From CAZPUS01 sp964589825 (GTDB lineage Bacteria > Fibrobacterota > Chitinivibrionia > Chitinivibrionales > WJKA01): DNA of 64,000 bases. Made by a program: the position numbers and the translations under genes. The notes under the pieces were generated by a model. That model was not told the origin of the DNA. It worked only from the letters and a program-made list of their open reading frames with translations, and made no database searches. Positions within the stretch are counted from its first letter, which is position 1; each line of letters opens with the position of its first letter. Shown here in pieces: positions 1 to 9,042 of the stretch. The stretch covers positions 115,431 to 179,430 of the forward strand of contig CAZPUS010000001.1 of assembly GCA_964589825.1 (NCBI GenBank), given 5' to 3'.

Positions 1-128
1 CATTCATAAAAATAGATGCCCATCTGAAGTGCCTTTGCATAATTGAACTCTGCCCCTGCAACGAAAATCGTGCAAAGAGACGCTACCACAAACTTAATCA
101 CAGGCAATGTTTTTCGATTATTAATCAT
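1..128 (-). CDS. Glycoside hydrolase family 9 (endoglucanase-type), N-terminal fragment
   Basis: The reading frame opens at an ATG (128-126) with an AAAGGGG ribosome-binding site about ten bases upstream and runs off the left edge, so only about 42 residues are visible. Residues 1 to about 26 form a signal peptide (basic start, hydrophobic core, VAGA near the cleavage point), so the product is exported. The mature start, EFNYAKALQMGIYFYE, is very like the opening of bacterial GH9 cellulase catalytic domains, where a NYAEAL..AIYFYE segment is conserved. The family hydrolyses beta-1,4-glucans. The catalytic residues lie outside the window, so activity is inferred from this short segment only. 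Confidence 0.6.
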   Translation of the reverse strand, partial: MINNRKTLPVIKFVVASLCTIFVAGAEFNYAKALQMGIYFYE

Positions 129-161
129 ATTGTCTAACCCCTTTGTGATATGATAAAAAAT

Positions 162-404
162 TTAAGAATATAAATGCCACACTTTTCTTCCCCTAATAGT
201 CAAGTCAATCCCCATGAGACGATTAATCTCTTCATCCTCAGATTCGGAAATATAAACTTTATGGATGTTGCGGCGTTTTAGTGCATCGATATGTCCCTGT
301 GAAATTGTCACATCTTTTGATATGAGCAGCTCGCCGTTATGAGAAAAATATTGGTGCTGTGACACACTTCCGGCTTCGATACTGGAGAGTTCAATCTCTT
401 TCAT
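162..404 (-). CDS. Small protein resembling the N-terminal domain of HD-GYP proteins (DUF3391-like)
   Basis: This 80-residue protein has no signal peptide or membrane segment. Its pattern is IELSSIEAGSV, then NGELLISKDVTIS, then HIDALKRRNIHKVYIS. That follows the small beta-rich domain found ahead of many HD-GYP phosphodiesterases (start G..V, then G.LL....T, then I..L...I..VYV). No HD-GYP catalytic domain follows: the frame stops after about 30 more residues. The start at 404 has a GGGAG site nine bases upstream. It lies 33 bases upstream of the GH9 gene on the same strand. It may be a stand-alone signalling adaptor or a remnant, and its function is unknown. Confidence 0.5.
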   Translation of the reverse strand: MKEIELSSIEAGSVSQHQYFSHNGELLISKDVTISQGHIDALKRRNIHKVYISESEDEEINRLMGIDLTIRGRKVWHLYS

Positions 405-610
405 TACATACGGCTCCCAGGAATAGTAGAAAAGTGCTTGCAGGATCTGTATGTGGCCGGTCAGTGGGGGGATTACTAAACCACATCATAACTATAAAAT
501 AAAACAATCACACAAAAATTTCATAACACCTCGTGAAAGGTGCAGTTTTCATAGGTATGATGAATGGAAAATACGCCAACGAGTTATTTATGCGTATGGC
601 CGAAGAAATA

Positions 611-2143
611 CTACCTGTTACACTGCAAATGCATTCCCAGCGTTGTCCCTCCCCACACACGATTACCCGTTGTGACCGATTTTCCCCACGGCTGCGATTC
701 ACCTCGCGTGGTTCCATCAAGAATCCACGGGATATGCTGGCGCAGTTGGAATTTGAGCCGTAATCGCTTCTTACGGTACATGAGCGATAGTTGCGGAGTA
801 CACATAACTGCACCAACATCCCAGTATTGCTTCTCTCCCAGACTCTCGTATATGGGAAGGAGGTTGATAATCACTTTTTTCTTTTGTAAGTGCGCACCCG
901 CATACGTTTCAAAGTACCGCGCATGCAGCGAAACCTCCATAGAGCAGCCTTGTATATCGATAGTTTTATCCAGCCGCATACCGATTTCCCGGTACTGCAC
1001 GCGCGCGTTACTGTATTTATAATCCTGTGGTGCAAATACCGACCATGGTGAAAAACTAGACAACTTATAGTGCCCGCGTGGGCTCACGGCATTCAGCATT
1101 CCCGCCTTCATGTGCCCGTCTATGCCCCCTTTTATCCGCCACTGTGTATACACAACCCCATGACGAACACGGAGCGAATCCATCCTGAAATATTCATACC
1201 CTCTGAGCGCCGCATCGTAGCCGATACCCCGTCCGCCGGTTATTGACGCGCGCAGTCCCATACGCAGCGTGTCGCATAAAAAACCGTGCACGGTTACTCC
1301 GCCCCCACCCATATATCCGATTACCTCAGCGTGTGACGGCATCGCATTGTCGGGATATATCCATCGGGACGTTTTCAGCCGATATGTGGCGGCCCGAAGA
1401 TCAAAACCAACACCGGTGGTATGCGCACTGCATTGCAGTGCAACTCTTTTACGGTGAAAAGAGAGAGGGAAGCTGCGGTAATTCCCTGTCGTCCGGTTTA
1501 TAAGGCGGCCAGCATAAGATACAACAGGTGCGCTGGACACCCGTGCCCTCAGAGTAACCGCACGACACTGGTATCGCGGCGAAACAGCCGCAAACCACGG
1601 CCCGTTCCAAAACCACTCCTGCGGGCGATCCCGCAACCATACATACATGGAATCGTTCATAAATTGCGGGGATCGCATCCCTCCGGTATGCAGGTAGAAA
1701 TCAACCGGACCAATTGAGAATTCACTCCCCACAAGAACAATACTCGTTCGTGTACGTGCGGTAACACGGTAATCTTCCGACCTCCTGCAGTAGGTCCCAT
1801 TATGACGGGCTACAGAAAAGTACATACCCAGAGACGAGTGTTGCCCCCGCAGCGTTCGCATTCCATGAATTCGAACCAGACCCACCCTGGAATAACACGT
1901 ATCCTTCGGCGAATCACTCCACTCATATAAAAACGGCTGATAGTCCAACGCAACCGAAAACGACTGGGAATCGCTGCATATATCGGAAGGAACGCAGAGA
2001 CCGAAATCACGTGACGTCACCACAGGCAGCAATTCCTGCCCGAAACTATTGATTGCCGCACCAACACCACACAACACCAAAAAACAAAGGCCGAAGAGAA
2101 ATCTCTCCGGCCCTGGTTTGCTGTAAAACAATTGCCACCTCAT
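611..2143 (-). CDS. Exported protein of unknown function, probable outer-membrane beta-barrel
   Basis: I do not recognise this 510-residue protein. The frame could open earlier at 2176, but the ATG at 2143 overlaps the stop of the upstream gene as ATGA, the usual arrangement for translational coupling, so I chose it. Residues 1 to about 36 carry a basic segment and a hydrophobic stretch (FLFGLCFLVLCGVGAA) consistent with a signal peptide. The rest is rich in aromatic residues, arginine and short alternating beta strands, which suggests an outer-membrane barrel, although the C-terminus (HLQCNR) is not the usual terminal phenylalanine. Being coupled to a lipoprotein gene suggests the two work together at the outer membrane. 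Confidence 0.6.
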   Translation of the reverse strand: MRWQLFYSKPGPERFLFGLCFLVLCGVGAAINSFGQELLPVVTSRDFGLCVPSDICSDSQSFSVALDYQPFLYEWSDSPKDTCYSRVGLVRIHGMRTLRGQHSSLGMYFSVARHNGTYCRRSEDYRVTARTRTSIVLVGSEFSIGPVDFYLHTGGMRSPQFMNDSMYVWLRDRPQEWFWNGPWFAAVSPRYQCRAVTLRARVSSAPVVSYAGRLINRTTGNYRSFPLSFHRKRVALQCSAHTTGVGFDLRAATYRLKTSRWIYPDNAMPSHAEVIGYMGGGGVTVHGFLCDTLRMGLRASITGGRGIGYDAALRGYEYFRMDSLRVRHGVVYTQWRIKGGIDGHMKAGMLNAVSPRGHYKLSSFSPWSVFAPQDYKYSNARVQYREIGMRLDKTIDIQGCSMEVSLHARYFETYAGAHLQKKKVIINLLPIYESLGEKQYWDVGAVMCTPQLSLMYRKKRLRLKFQLRQHIPWILDGTTRGESQPWGKSVTTGNRVWGGTTLGMHLQCNR

Positions 2144-4023
2144 TGCTCGACAAACGGCGTAAAAAAGTCTATCCATTCCTGCCGTGTGGTCATGTCAGGG
2201 AAAATGCCGCCGAATGTGTAGTCCTTAAAATAGGGAAATGCTTTTTTAAGCATTTCTTCTTCACTCATTTCCCCGTCTTCCATAAAAAACATCTTGTCAT
2301 AATCGATCACGTTGTTCTGATCATCGACGTATTTCATAGCCACATAGCTGATAGTCGAATCGTACTCCACTTCTGTGGTATACCCCTGGGTAAGGGATAT
2401 CTGGAATGAATACGAATTCCTTTCGATGGTGTCTATTCTCGAGGCCGGGATATCGACGATCACGGTATCGTAATCACTTAAATAATGATACAACGTGCTG
2501 TCCTCGTACGATAAAGTCCGGGAATAATAACCATCCCTGATACTCTGGAGTCTGTCATCTCCTGAAACGAGCGTATACCTGGGCCAGCGATCTTTGAGGT
2601 CCTTTGCCGGATTAGTGAAGAATTTCGACAGATCGATCTTTATGGTTACATTGATACTGTCAATTGTCTCATTAAACTCATAGGGTCCGGCAAGCAATTC
2701 CAAAATAAAATCCATCAACGCGCTCGGACTTGCAAAATTGGCCGACAGGTCCGCACTGAAACCTTCCTTGCGCATATCGCTTTCAAACGACGCCATGTCC
2801 GATTCCATATCGATCACATCAGTATTGACGAGAAGATCATCGTTCTGATCGTCGGTTTCATCACGTATCGCACTAAGGCCGTTCTTTATGCCGGTCGGCA
2901 CTTTCTTTAAATCCTCGTACGCTACCTCGAAATAGTTGTTTTTCATCTCAAGGAACCCGTCTCGTGTCAGGTTGTATGCCTGGACCTCAGCCATTTTGCG
3001 GCTGATCGCGCCTCCGTCATAAATAGAGGTCTTATACAACGTATCGTTTGACAGGCGATACCTGATACTGCTTGAATTCTCCATAGTATCCGCGATGTCG
3101 ATCATGTCGTCGATCCAGCGCATATCCTTTGAGCCATCAGGTGAATGCAAATCATAATCATAGATACAGAACATCGCCAGCATCGCTCTGGTGAGACGTA
3201 CACCGGAAGAAAACAGCATGAGATCACCGCGATCTAACTCTGCAGAATCCCCGTTAAGGGTAACGATCAGCGACATGTCGTTTTCATTTATCAACCGCTG
3301 CGAAGCGGCAAGAACCTGATTGAGTTTTGGGATTACCCCGTGTTTTATTATTCCCTGAATAAACGACACCGTCAGAAAACGCGGAAAAGCAGGACGTTTT
3401 GTCGCCGCGAGCAGCACCTTTGGTGATTCTGCCAGCAATACACGTCCCACACCATTTATCCCGGACCTTGCATAGGTATTTTTTAATATTCCGGAAGAAA
3501 GCGCAGTAGCCGGAGCTGCCGATTTTGCGCTGCGTTTTGCTGCAGCGGGCATACGTGTCTCCGAGGCAGATGTATCGGAATAATACTCATCGATCTCGTT
3601 GATATATGCCTCGATAGAATCGATAAGCATCTGTATGGAATCATTACTGTTAAGAGACAACAAACTTGCAACGATCAATCCGAAATTCGCCTTTACATGC
3701 GATGTGTCCTGTGCAACCGCCGCGCCGAATCCCCGACGCAGCCCGTCAAAATCGATTGCATACATATCCTTTTGATCTTCACAGCTATCCATTTTTTCTA
3801 CCCGGCTCATTAAGAGGGTATACATCGAATCGATCCCTGCATCAGAGGTATTTGCATCCGGATCGATATCGGTCGGAATATCGCCCGGACTGTCATCGTT
3901 CACGATATCATCGGATGGTGCGAGTACATTGTCGTCACCCTCGCCGTCAGGAAAACATGATACCAGCAACAACGAAACAACCACCACTACCAAACCGCTA
4001 CCCCATAGGTATGTGTACTTCAT
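2140..4023 (-). CDS. Large lipoprotein of unknown function
   Basis: The 627-residue product starts with a short basic segment, a valine/leucine-rich hydrophobic core and a lipobox (LLVSC, lipidated Cys about residue 23), so it should be a lipoprotein. The next 40 residues are an acidic Asp/Pro/Gly linker, typical of a flexible tether. The body is acidic and mixed alpha/beta, with several segments of the NSNDSIQMLIDSIE type that look helical and repeat-like. No catalytic motif was recognised. The start has a strong AAGGAGGG site directly upstream. The 3' end overlaps the next gene by ATGA, so the two form an operon. Confidence 0.65.
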   Translation of the reverse strand: MKYTYLWGSGLVVVVVSLLLVSCFPDGEGDDNVLAPSDDIVNDDSPGDIPTDIDPDANTSDAGIDSMYTLLMSRVEKMDSCEDQKDMYAIDFDGLRRGFGAAVAQDTSHVKANFGLIVASLLSLNSNDSIQMLIDSIEAYINEIDEYYSDTSASETRMPAAAKRSAKSAAPATALSSGILKNTYARSGINGVGRVLLAESPKVLLAATKRPAFPRFLTVSFIQGIIKHGVIPKLNQVLAASQRLINENDMSLIVTLNGDSAELDRGDLMLFSSGVRLTRAMLAMFCIYDYDLHSPDGSKDMRWIDDMIDIADTMENSSSIRYRLSNDTLYKTSIYDGGAISRKMAEVQAYNLTRDGFLEMKNNYFEVAYEDLKKVPTGIKNGLSAIRDETDDQNDDLLVNTDVIDMESDMASFESDMRKEGFSADLSANFASPSALMDFILELLAGPYEFNETIDSINVTIKIDLSKFFTNPAKDLKDRWPRYTLVSGDDRLQSIRDGYYSRTLSYEDSTLYHYLSDYDTVIVDIPASRIDTIERNSYSFQISLTQGYTTEVEYDSTISYVAMKYVDDQNNVIDYDKMFFMEDGEMSEEEMLKKAFPYFKDYTFGGIFPDMTTRQEWIDFFTPFVEQ

Positions 4024-4085
4024 ATACCCTCCTTAATGGAAAATTAAAAAATGGATTGTATCCTATACTGTAAATAAAATAGTAC

Positions 4086-4190
4086 ATTCTGCCGGCTGCA
4101 TCCGGTGAAAGTAAACGTTGCCCCGTAATTTTCGAGAACACAATAGCGGCAGGACTCACCGCAGCGTTCATCAAAACAACCGCTCAATTA
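4086..4190 (+). repeat. Dispersed intergenic repeat, copy A (5' part degenerate)
   Basis: The right 70 bases match the right half of copy B at 35328-35496 almost base for base. The shared parts are ATTTTCGAGAACACAATAGC, then CTCACCGCAGC, then TTCATCAAAACAACCGCTCA, ending CGCTCAATT. The left half is degenerate. It occupies most of the gap between the lipoprotein gene (starts 4023, minus) and cutA (starts 4367, plus). The rest of that 343-base gap shows nothing else clear. Confidence 0.65.
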
Positions 4191-4366
4191 AAGTAGTTTA
4201 CAATCCGCTAATGTATTTCTCTATAAAAAATACTCGTTTTACCGGGCGGAATAATGTCGCACTGTCTTTTGGTGTATCGATAACAATTAATCCATTATTT
4301 TGTACCCGAACCGAACCTGCTCGGTTAAGGTTCTGAGTACTCACTCGTAACACCGGGGAGGAACCA

Positions 4367-4678
4367 ATGCCCTATTGCTGTGTAATGACCACATGCGGAT
4401 CAAAGGAGGAAGCACAGCGTATTGCCGCACAAATAGTGCACAAAAAAGCCGGTGCGTGCGTGCAATTGCGCGAGGTTACCAGTGTATATACATGGCAGGG
4501 AGAAGTACATTACGATCCCGAGCACCTTCTTTACATCAAAACAACACAAAAAGCCTACCCGCAGCTTGAAAAACTTATCCGCGACACACACAGTTACGAT
4601 GTACCCGAAATCGTCTCGCTTCCCATACAGAACGGGTTGAAAGAATACCTCGACTGGATTGATGAGGTAACAGAATAG
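4367..4678 (+). CDS. cutA: CutA1-family divalent-cation tolerance protein
   Basis: At 103 residues this is the normal family length. It shows the family pattern throughout: an MTTCGSKEEAQRIA opening, then GACVQLREVTSVYTWQGEV, the LLYIKTTQ strand, and PEIVSLPI near the end. CutA proteins form very stable trimers of ferredoxin-like subunits in the cytoplasm. They are linked genetically to copper tolerance, though the biochemical role is still unclear. The ATG has a GGGGAGGA site. The gene stands alone on the plus strand and converges on thiC with only 27 bases between them. Confidence 0.92.
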   Translation: MPYCCVMTTCGSKEEAQRIAAQIVHKKAGACVQLREVTSVYTWQGEVHYDPEHLLYIKTTQKAYPQLEKLIRDTHSYDVPEIVSLPIQNGLKEYLDWIDEVTE

Positions 4679-4705
4679 ACGACTGCGACAATTGGCAACG
4701 CCATC

Positions 4706-5995
4706 TTATTCCCGGTGCTGTACGTTTCTGCTGCGCCGTACCGCACAATACTCACCGCACATGCTGCAAAGCTTTTCATTATTGACCGGCATCGAGTTTC
4801 GATACTGAAGCGCCTTTTTCGGATCGACACACAATGACAGGACCTTCTCCCAGTCGAGATCGAATTTTGCCTGAGAAATTCTGTTATCCCATTCTATCGC
4901 CTCTTTTCTCCCGCGGGTGATATCCGCCGCATGTGCCGCGATGCGGGACGCAATGACGCCCTCTTTGACATCGCCGACATCAGGGAGCCTGAGATGTTCA
5001 GCCGGCGTCACATAGCACAAAAAGTCCGCACCGTTCATTGCCGCAACCGCACCTCCTATAGCCCCGGCAATATGATCGTAGCCCGGGCTCACATCGGTAA
5101 CCAGGGGGCCGAGCACATAAAACGGCGCATCGTCACATAACCGCTTCTGCAGCTGCATATTGGCGGCGACCTGATCGAGCGGAACATGCCCGGGACCTTC
5201 GACAAATGCTCCCACACCACGCTGACGTGCCCGTTTTACGAGTTCACCAAGTACGATAAGCTCATCGACCTGTACACGATCGGTCGCATCTTTAATCGCA
5301 CCGGGTCTGAAGCCGTCTCCGAGGCTGACCGCCACGTCGTACTTTTCACATAAATCAAGCACACGGTCATAATCCGCATACAGCGGATTTTCCTTCTCAT
5401 TTCTGGTAATCCATTCCATAAGCATGGTTCCCCCGCGGCTTACCGCGCCACCCAGCCGGCCGCATTCATGAAACCGTTCAACCGTATGCCGGTTAACCCC
5501 GCAGTGAAGCGTCAGAAAATCGACGCCCTGCGCACAGTGGTTTTCGATAACCGAAAACATCTCTTGCGGTGTCAACTGCCACATCTCCTTGCCCTGCTGC
5601 TGGGCGACACGACCCATATCGTACAGTGGCACGGTTCCCACCGGTATGTTACTCTTTTCGATGATCAGCTTCCGAAGCTTGTCGGTGTCCCCGCCTGTAG
5701 ACAAATCCATTACCGCATCCGCACCGCTCTCCTGTGCCATCTGCAGCTTGTCAAGCTCCTGTTGCTGCACACTGCTCTCTGTCGACGACCCGATATTGGC
5801 ATTCACCTTTATGCGCGTGCCTCGTCCCAGTGCCATCGGAGCGATATTTCGTTGCGTGTTTCGTACAATGACAACCTTGCCGCTGGCGACTTCCCGGCGA
5901 AGCAATTCTTCATCCATATGTTCCTGCCGGGCGGTCTGTCGCAGTTCTTCGGTTATCTCGTTCGCCCTGGCGCGCTGGATTCTTGTATGTCTCAC
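4706..5995 (-). CDS. thiC: Phosphomethylpyrimidine synthase ThiC
   Basis: ThiC is a radical-SAM enzyme that converts aminoimidazole ribotide to the hydroxymethylpyrimidine phosphate of thiamine. The sequence shows RGTRIKVNANIGSS, ADAVMDLSTGGD, LTLHCGV, EGPGHVPLDQ, LGPLVTDVSPGYDH and a C-terminal cysteine cluster CSMCGEYC. The last cysteine spacing is one residue shorter than the usual CX2CX4C. An ATG at 6016 is possible, but I prefer the GTG at 5995. It has AAGGGAG at proper spacing and begins VRHTRIQRARANEITEEL, where the family starts. At 429 residues it is normal length. No TPP riboswitch was found in the upstream gap. Confidence 0.92.
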   Translation of the reverse strand: MRHTRIQRARANEITEELRQTARQEHMDEELLRREVASGKVVIVRNTQRNIAPMALGRGTRIKVNANIGSSTESSVQQQELDKLQMAQESGADAVMDLSTGGDTDKLRKLIIEKSNIPVGTVPLYDMGRVAQQQGKEMWQLTPQEMFSVIENHCAQGVDFLTLHCGVNRHTVERFHECGRLGGAVSRGGTMLMEWITRNEKENPLYADYDRVLDLCEKYDVAVSLGDGFRPGAIKDATDRVQVDELIVLGELVKRARQRGVGAFVEGPGHVPLDQVAANMQLQKRLCDDAPFYVLGPLVTDVSPGYDHIAGAIGGAVAAMNGADFLCYVTPAEHLRLPDVGDVKEGVIASRIAAHAADITRGRKEAIEWDNRISQAKFDLDWEKVLSLCVDPKKALQYRNSMPVNNEKLCSMCGEYCAVRRSRNVQHRE

Positions 5996-6140
5996 TATTG
6001 CATGCTCCCTTTTCATACATTAAATTCTATAACCTCAATTAATTATACGAGCATATTTCGTGTGCTCACCCTCGCTATACGTTCTGGTGATGCCCTTACT
6101 ACTCAGGAAAGATAAAAATACAAAATTCCAGCAGCCGGAT

Positions 6141-7208
6141 TCACTCCGGAGAGCCTCCCAGTTGACCACAGGCCCCTGCGATATCCCTGCCTCTGCTTTT
6201 TCGCACCGTCACCATAACCCCTCTGTGATGAAGCCTATCCGCAAAATCTTCCACCACCGGTGCATTTGTATGTCCGAGTGCACCGGATGTATGAGGGTTC
6301 ATCGCAATACAGTTCACCTTTGCCGGATGGCCCTTCAGCAGTTGAGCCAAAGCTTTCGCATCATCATCCGAGTTATTGAATCCCTCCACTACAGTATATT
6401 CACACGTGACGGTGGTTTCGGTCTGCCGGGCATATTCCCACGCGGCTTCAAGCACCTGCGCAATGGAATATGTGTCGGTTAACGGCATAATCTCTCTTCT
6501 TTTCTCATTTGTCGGCGCATTAAGTGATATGGCGAGGTTAATATCGGGCTCATACTGCAAAAATCGTCGTATGCCGGGAACGAGCCCTGCGGTGGAGAGT
6601 GTAATACGTCGTCCGGATATATTGAACCCTTCCGGATGACGGATTACGGAAAGTGCTCCCCTGAACGCATCCATATTCGCGAGCGCCTCTCCCATACCCA
6701 TAAATACGATATTCGTTATCTTTTTATCATCGTGTTGTTGCAGATACGCATTGATACCGGTGAGCTGACCGAGTATCTCCGATTGTGTAAGATTTCGAAT
6801 CAGACCCATGCGTCCGGTTTCACAGAAAACACACCCCATTGCGCAGCCAAGCTGGCTCGAGATGCATGCGCTGCGACGCTTGCCGTCATAGAGCAGTACG
6901 CTTTCTACGATACCTGCTCCGTCAGGCAATGAAAACCCGAATTTAACCGCATCATTGTGGCATGAATGCAATGTGCGGACAACCGGGAGAGCCTCTACAC
7001 AGTACTGCTGCGCAAAAAGTGCCTTGCTCTTTTTGGATACGTTCGTCATTTCATCAAATGAGCCGACCCCCTTCTGATACAACCATTTAAAAAACTGGGT
7101 CGCTCTGAATCGCGGCTCCCCCATATCTAGGCATTCCTGCTGAAGTGCCTCGAACGTAAGATCCTGCAACGGCTGTCGCTGCTTATGAACAGGCTTCACC
7201 TCGCTCAT
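6141..7208 (-). CDS. rlmN: 23S rRNA/tRNA adenine-C2 methyltransferase RlmN
   Basis: RlmN is a radical-SAM methyltransferase acting on A2503 of 23S rRNA and on A37 of some tRNAs. The SAM/4Fe-4S motif CAMGCVFC (CX3CX2C, about residues 122-129) is followed by ETGRMGL. Other family blocks are LRW-like FFKWLYQKGVGSFDEMTNVSK at the N-terminus, VFMGMGEAL, TLSTAGLVPGI, LAISLNAP, and the resolving-cysteine region GACGQL at the end. Upstream in-frame starts at 7241 and 7229 would overlap the glycosyltransferase gene, so I use the ATG at 7208, giving 355 residues. The gene follows the glycosyltransferase with an 8-base gap. Confidence 0.93.
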   Translation of the reverse strand: MSEVKPVHKQRQPLQDLTFEALQQECLDMGEPRFRATQFFKWLYQKGVGSFDEMTNVSKKSKALFAQQYCVEALPVVRTLHSCHNDAVKFGFSLPDGAGIVESVLLYDGKRRSACISSQLGCAMGCVFCETGRMGLIRNLTQSEILGQLTGINAYLQQHDDKKITNIVFMGMGEALANMDAFRGALSVIRHPEGFNISGRRITLSTAGLVPGIRRFLQYEPDINLAISLNAPTNEKRREIMPLTDTYSIAQVLEAAWEYARQTETTVTCEYTVVEGFNNSDDDAKALAQLLKGHPAKVNCIAMNPHTSGALGHTNAPVVEDFADRLHHRGVMVTVRKSRGRDIAGACGQLGGSPE

Positions 7209-7216
7209 ACTGCGGC

Positions 7217-8380
7217 TTATATCCCCCATGTGTGTTTGCATACATCCATCATCCGTGAAATACGCACATCGTAGGTATGATTTTGTCTCACTTTTTCCAC
7301 TCCGTTTTGCGCAATTCGCTCTCGTTCCTGATCATGTGTACGATAGTAGTCACAATAGTCAATACACTGCTGCGGTGTGTCGAATTCGACAATTTCCCGG
7401 TTCGGCCCCTGGGTAATGAAAAATTTATGATTGAGTGCCCGTCGTTCGGTAAGAATAAAGGCCGCGCTGGCCTTGCAATCGAATATCCTCTGTGTAAAGG
7501 AGGTAATTATCTGTATACGGTTTATATTAACATTCACCCTGCTGCTGCGATAGTAGCTGCAGAGGTTTGTATAATAACATGCATCGGTGGATACCCGGGA
7601 CGCATCGATAAAACGCTGCCAGTAAATATCCCCGAAACACATAAAGGACGATCCGAATCGTTGTGCCAGTGTTTTTATTACATCACGACGGTAAAAATAG
7701 CCAATAAGCCACTCTACCACAAACATGAATTTTTCAGGATCTGTTTGTAAATGCGGTCGCCATACCGACTCGTTGCGCAAAAGCAATTCTCGAATATCGG
7801 TGCGCGGATTTTCCCGATAACATGCATGCAGCTCGTTTATCAGCTCCCGATGTATGGAAAGCTCTTTTTCCATCTCCCCGGTGATAAGCGTATCGATAAA
7901 TTCCAGACTCGAATTCCCTACAAAGGCGATATCTCTGCGGTAGTCGACATTTTCGCTGGTATTGAAATACTGAGGATCTGTTGCCAGGGGAAGGAAATAT
8001 GCCTGAAAACCCATTTGTTTCATTCGCGGCACGAACGTTTCCTCTGTGACAAAATCGATACGTTTTTTGCATGACGGAAATGTCCGGGCGCCGTATATAT
8101 ACTCGTAAAACGGGTTGTCATGATACCAGTTGACCTGATAGACACCCGCCGTATCGAGCAATTTGTTCAGTTGTCCGTATTTGTCATACCCTGCATCGTT
8201 AAGCGATACCACCATGGCCGCATCATCGCGACGTACGCATTCAAAAATTTCCCCGACCGTTTTTTCGTCTGAATGTACCGGTACTTTCAGAACGGAAAGG
8301 TTGACCCCGGGTGCCCGTGCTAATGCCGCTTCGACCTCTCTGGCGAGAAAGGTGTGGGATTTGAAAAAAATGACATTCAC
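7217..8380 (-). CDS. CgeB/DUF3880-like glycosyltransferase
   Basis: The 387-residue protein looks like a cytoplasmic GT-B glycosyltransferase of the CgeB/DUF3880 type. Visible features are an N-terminal Rossmann-like half (VIFFKSHTFLAREVE, then MVVSLNDAGYD) and the QVNWYHDNPFYEYIYG segment typical of this family. A DIAFVGNSS motif at the start of the second half, and a C-terminal block with RIFDCKASAAFILTERR then FDTPQQCIDYCDYY, complete it. Such genes often sit near flagellar or spore-coat glycosylation loci. The flagellin gene is about 6 kb away on the other strand, so flagellin or surface glycan modification is possible but unproven. Translation probably starts at a GTG (8380) just downstream of tRNA-Leu. 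Confidence 0.7.
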   Translation of the reverse strand: MNVIFFKSHTFLAREVEAALARAPGVNLSVLKVPVHSDEKTVGEIFECVRRDDAAMVVSLNDAGYDKYGQLNKLLDTAGVYQVNWYHDNPFYEYIYGARTFPSCKKRIDFVTEETFVPRMKQMGFQAYFLPLATDPQYFNTSENVDYRRDIAFVGNSSLEFIDTLITGEMEKELSIHRELINELHACYRENPRTDIRELLLRNESVWRPHLQTDPEKFMFVVEWLIGYFYRRDVIKTLAQRFGSSFMCFGDIYWQRFIDASRVSTDACYYTNLCSYYRSSRVNVNINRIQIITSFTQRIFDCKASAAFILTERRALNHKFFITQGPNREIVEFDTPQQCIDYCDYYRTHDQERERIAQNGVEKVRQNHTYDVRISRMMDVCKHTWGI

Positions 8381-8408
8381 GATCTGCTCTGGATTGCCGA
8401 GGGAAAAA

Positions 8409-8493
8409 TGCGGTTGGCCGGACTCGAACCGGCACGGAGGAGCACTCCACTACCCCCTCAAAGTAGCGCGTCTACCTATTCCGCCACAACCGC
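8409..8493 (-). tRNA. tRNA-Leu (anticodon GAG)
   Basis: The minus strand folds as a class II tRNA. It has acceptor GCGGTTG paired with CAACCGC, D-arm GGCGGAATAGGTAGACGCGC, and anticodon stem CTACT/GGTAG around loop TTGAGGG (anticodon GAG). A long variable arm and the T-arm GGTTCGAGTCC complete the fold. CCA is not encoded. It lies between secG and the glycosyltransferase gene and is likely processed from their common transcript. Confidence 0.95.
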
Positions 8494-8545
8494 ATAATAT
8501 TAAACATTATTTACTGCCCGGCAGCATCCCGGAAACGAGGATTCA

Positions 8546-9025
8546 TTACCGGCCGGTAGTATTCTCACCTGACTGAGATGCATCATTACCCGGTGGTAAT
8601 TGCTGCGAGGTTCCCTGCTGCTGCATCGGTATTTGTGCGCCCCCCTGTCCCGGCACAGTCTGAGGCTGTCCACTCTGCTGACCGGACGGTGCCTGAGGCA
8701 TCTGTCCGTTCTCAAGGATCGATGCCGGTGCGTACTCCTCTTTCTGCTCGGCCCGCTGCTTGAGCATCGATTCGGACTGTCTTCCTGTTTTGGAAAGAAA
8801 AAGAGAAAGCACTACACACAATGCCATATAGGAAATTGCAAAAATCACCGTTCCCCGGGAAAGGATGTTTGCCGACTCACGGGTACCGAGTACAGAATTC
8901 GCATTCGACAAACCGCCGCCGAATGCGCCCGATATTCCGCCTCCTTTATCCGACTGTAATAATACAAGAAGACACAATACTACACTTACGATAAGCAGCA
9001 ATACTACACCAATTCCAAAAAGCAT
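8546..9025 (-). CDS. secG: Preprotein translocase subunit SecG with long Gln/Pro/Gly tail
   Basis: SecG is the small non-essential subunit of the SecYEG protein-export channel. Two membrane helices are visible: residues about 3-22 (FGIGVVLLLIVSVVLCLLVL) and about 60-79 (FAISYMALCVVLSLFL). They flank the conserved loop QSDKGGGISGAFGGG and LGTRESANILSRGT. The family usually ends soon after the second helix (about 75-110 residues). This protein has 159, with a low-complexity Q/P/G/S-rich cytoplasmic or periplasmic tail of about 75 residues. It follows tpiA by 17 bases and has a good GAGGT ribosome-binding site. Confidence 0.93.
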   Translation of the reverse strand: MLFGIGVVLLLIVSVVLCLLVLLQSDKGGGISGAFGGGLSNANSVLGTRESANILSRGTVIFAISYMALCVVLSLFLSKTGRQSESMLKQRAEQKEEYAPASILENGQMPQAPSGQQSGQPQTVPGQGGAQIPMQQQGTSQQLPPGNDASQSGENTTGR

Positions 9026-9042
9026 CTCTATTTACCTCTCTG

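Noticed and set aside
5996..6140. TPP riboswitch upstream of thiC
   Set aside because: The gap is only about 145 bases, and the conserved CTGAGA and ACCTGATCTGG segments of THI boxes are absent.
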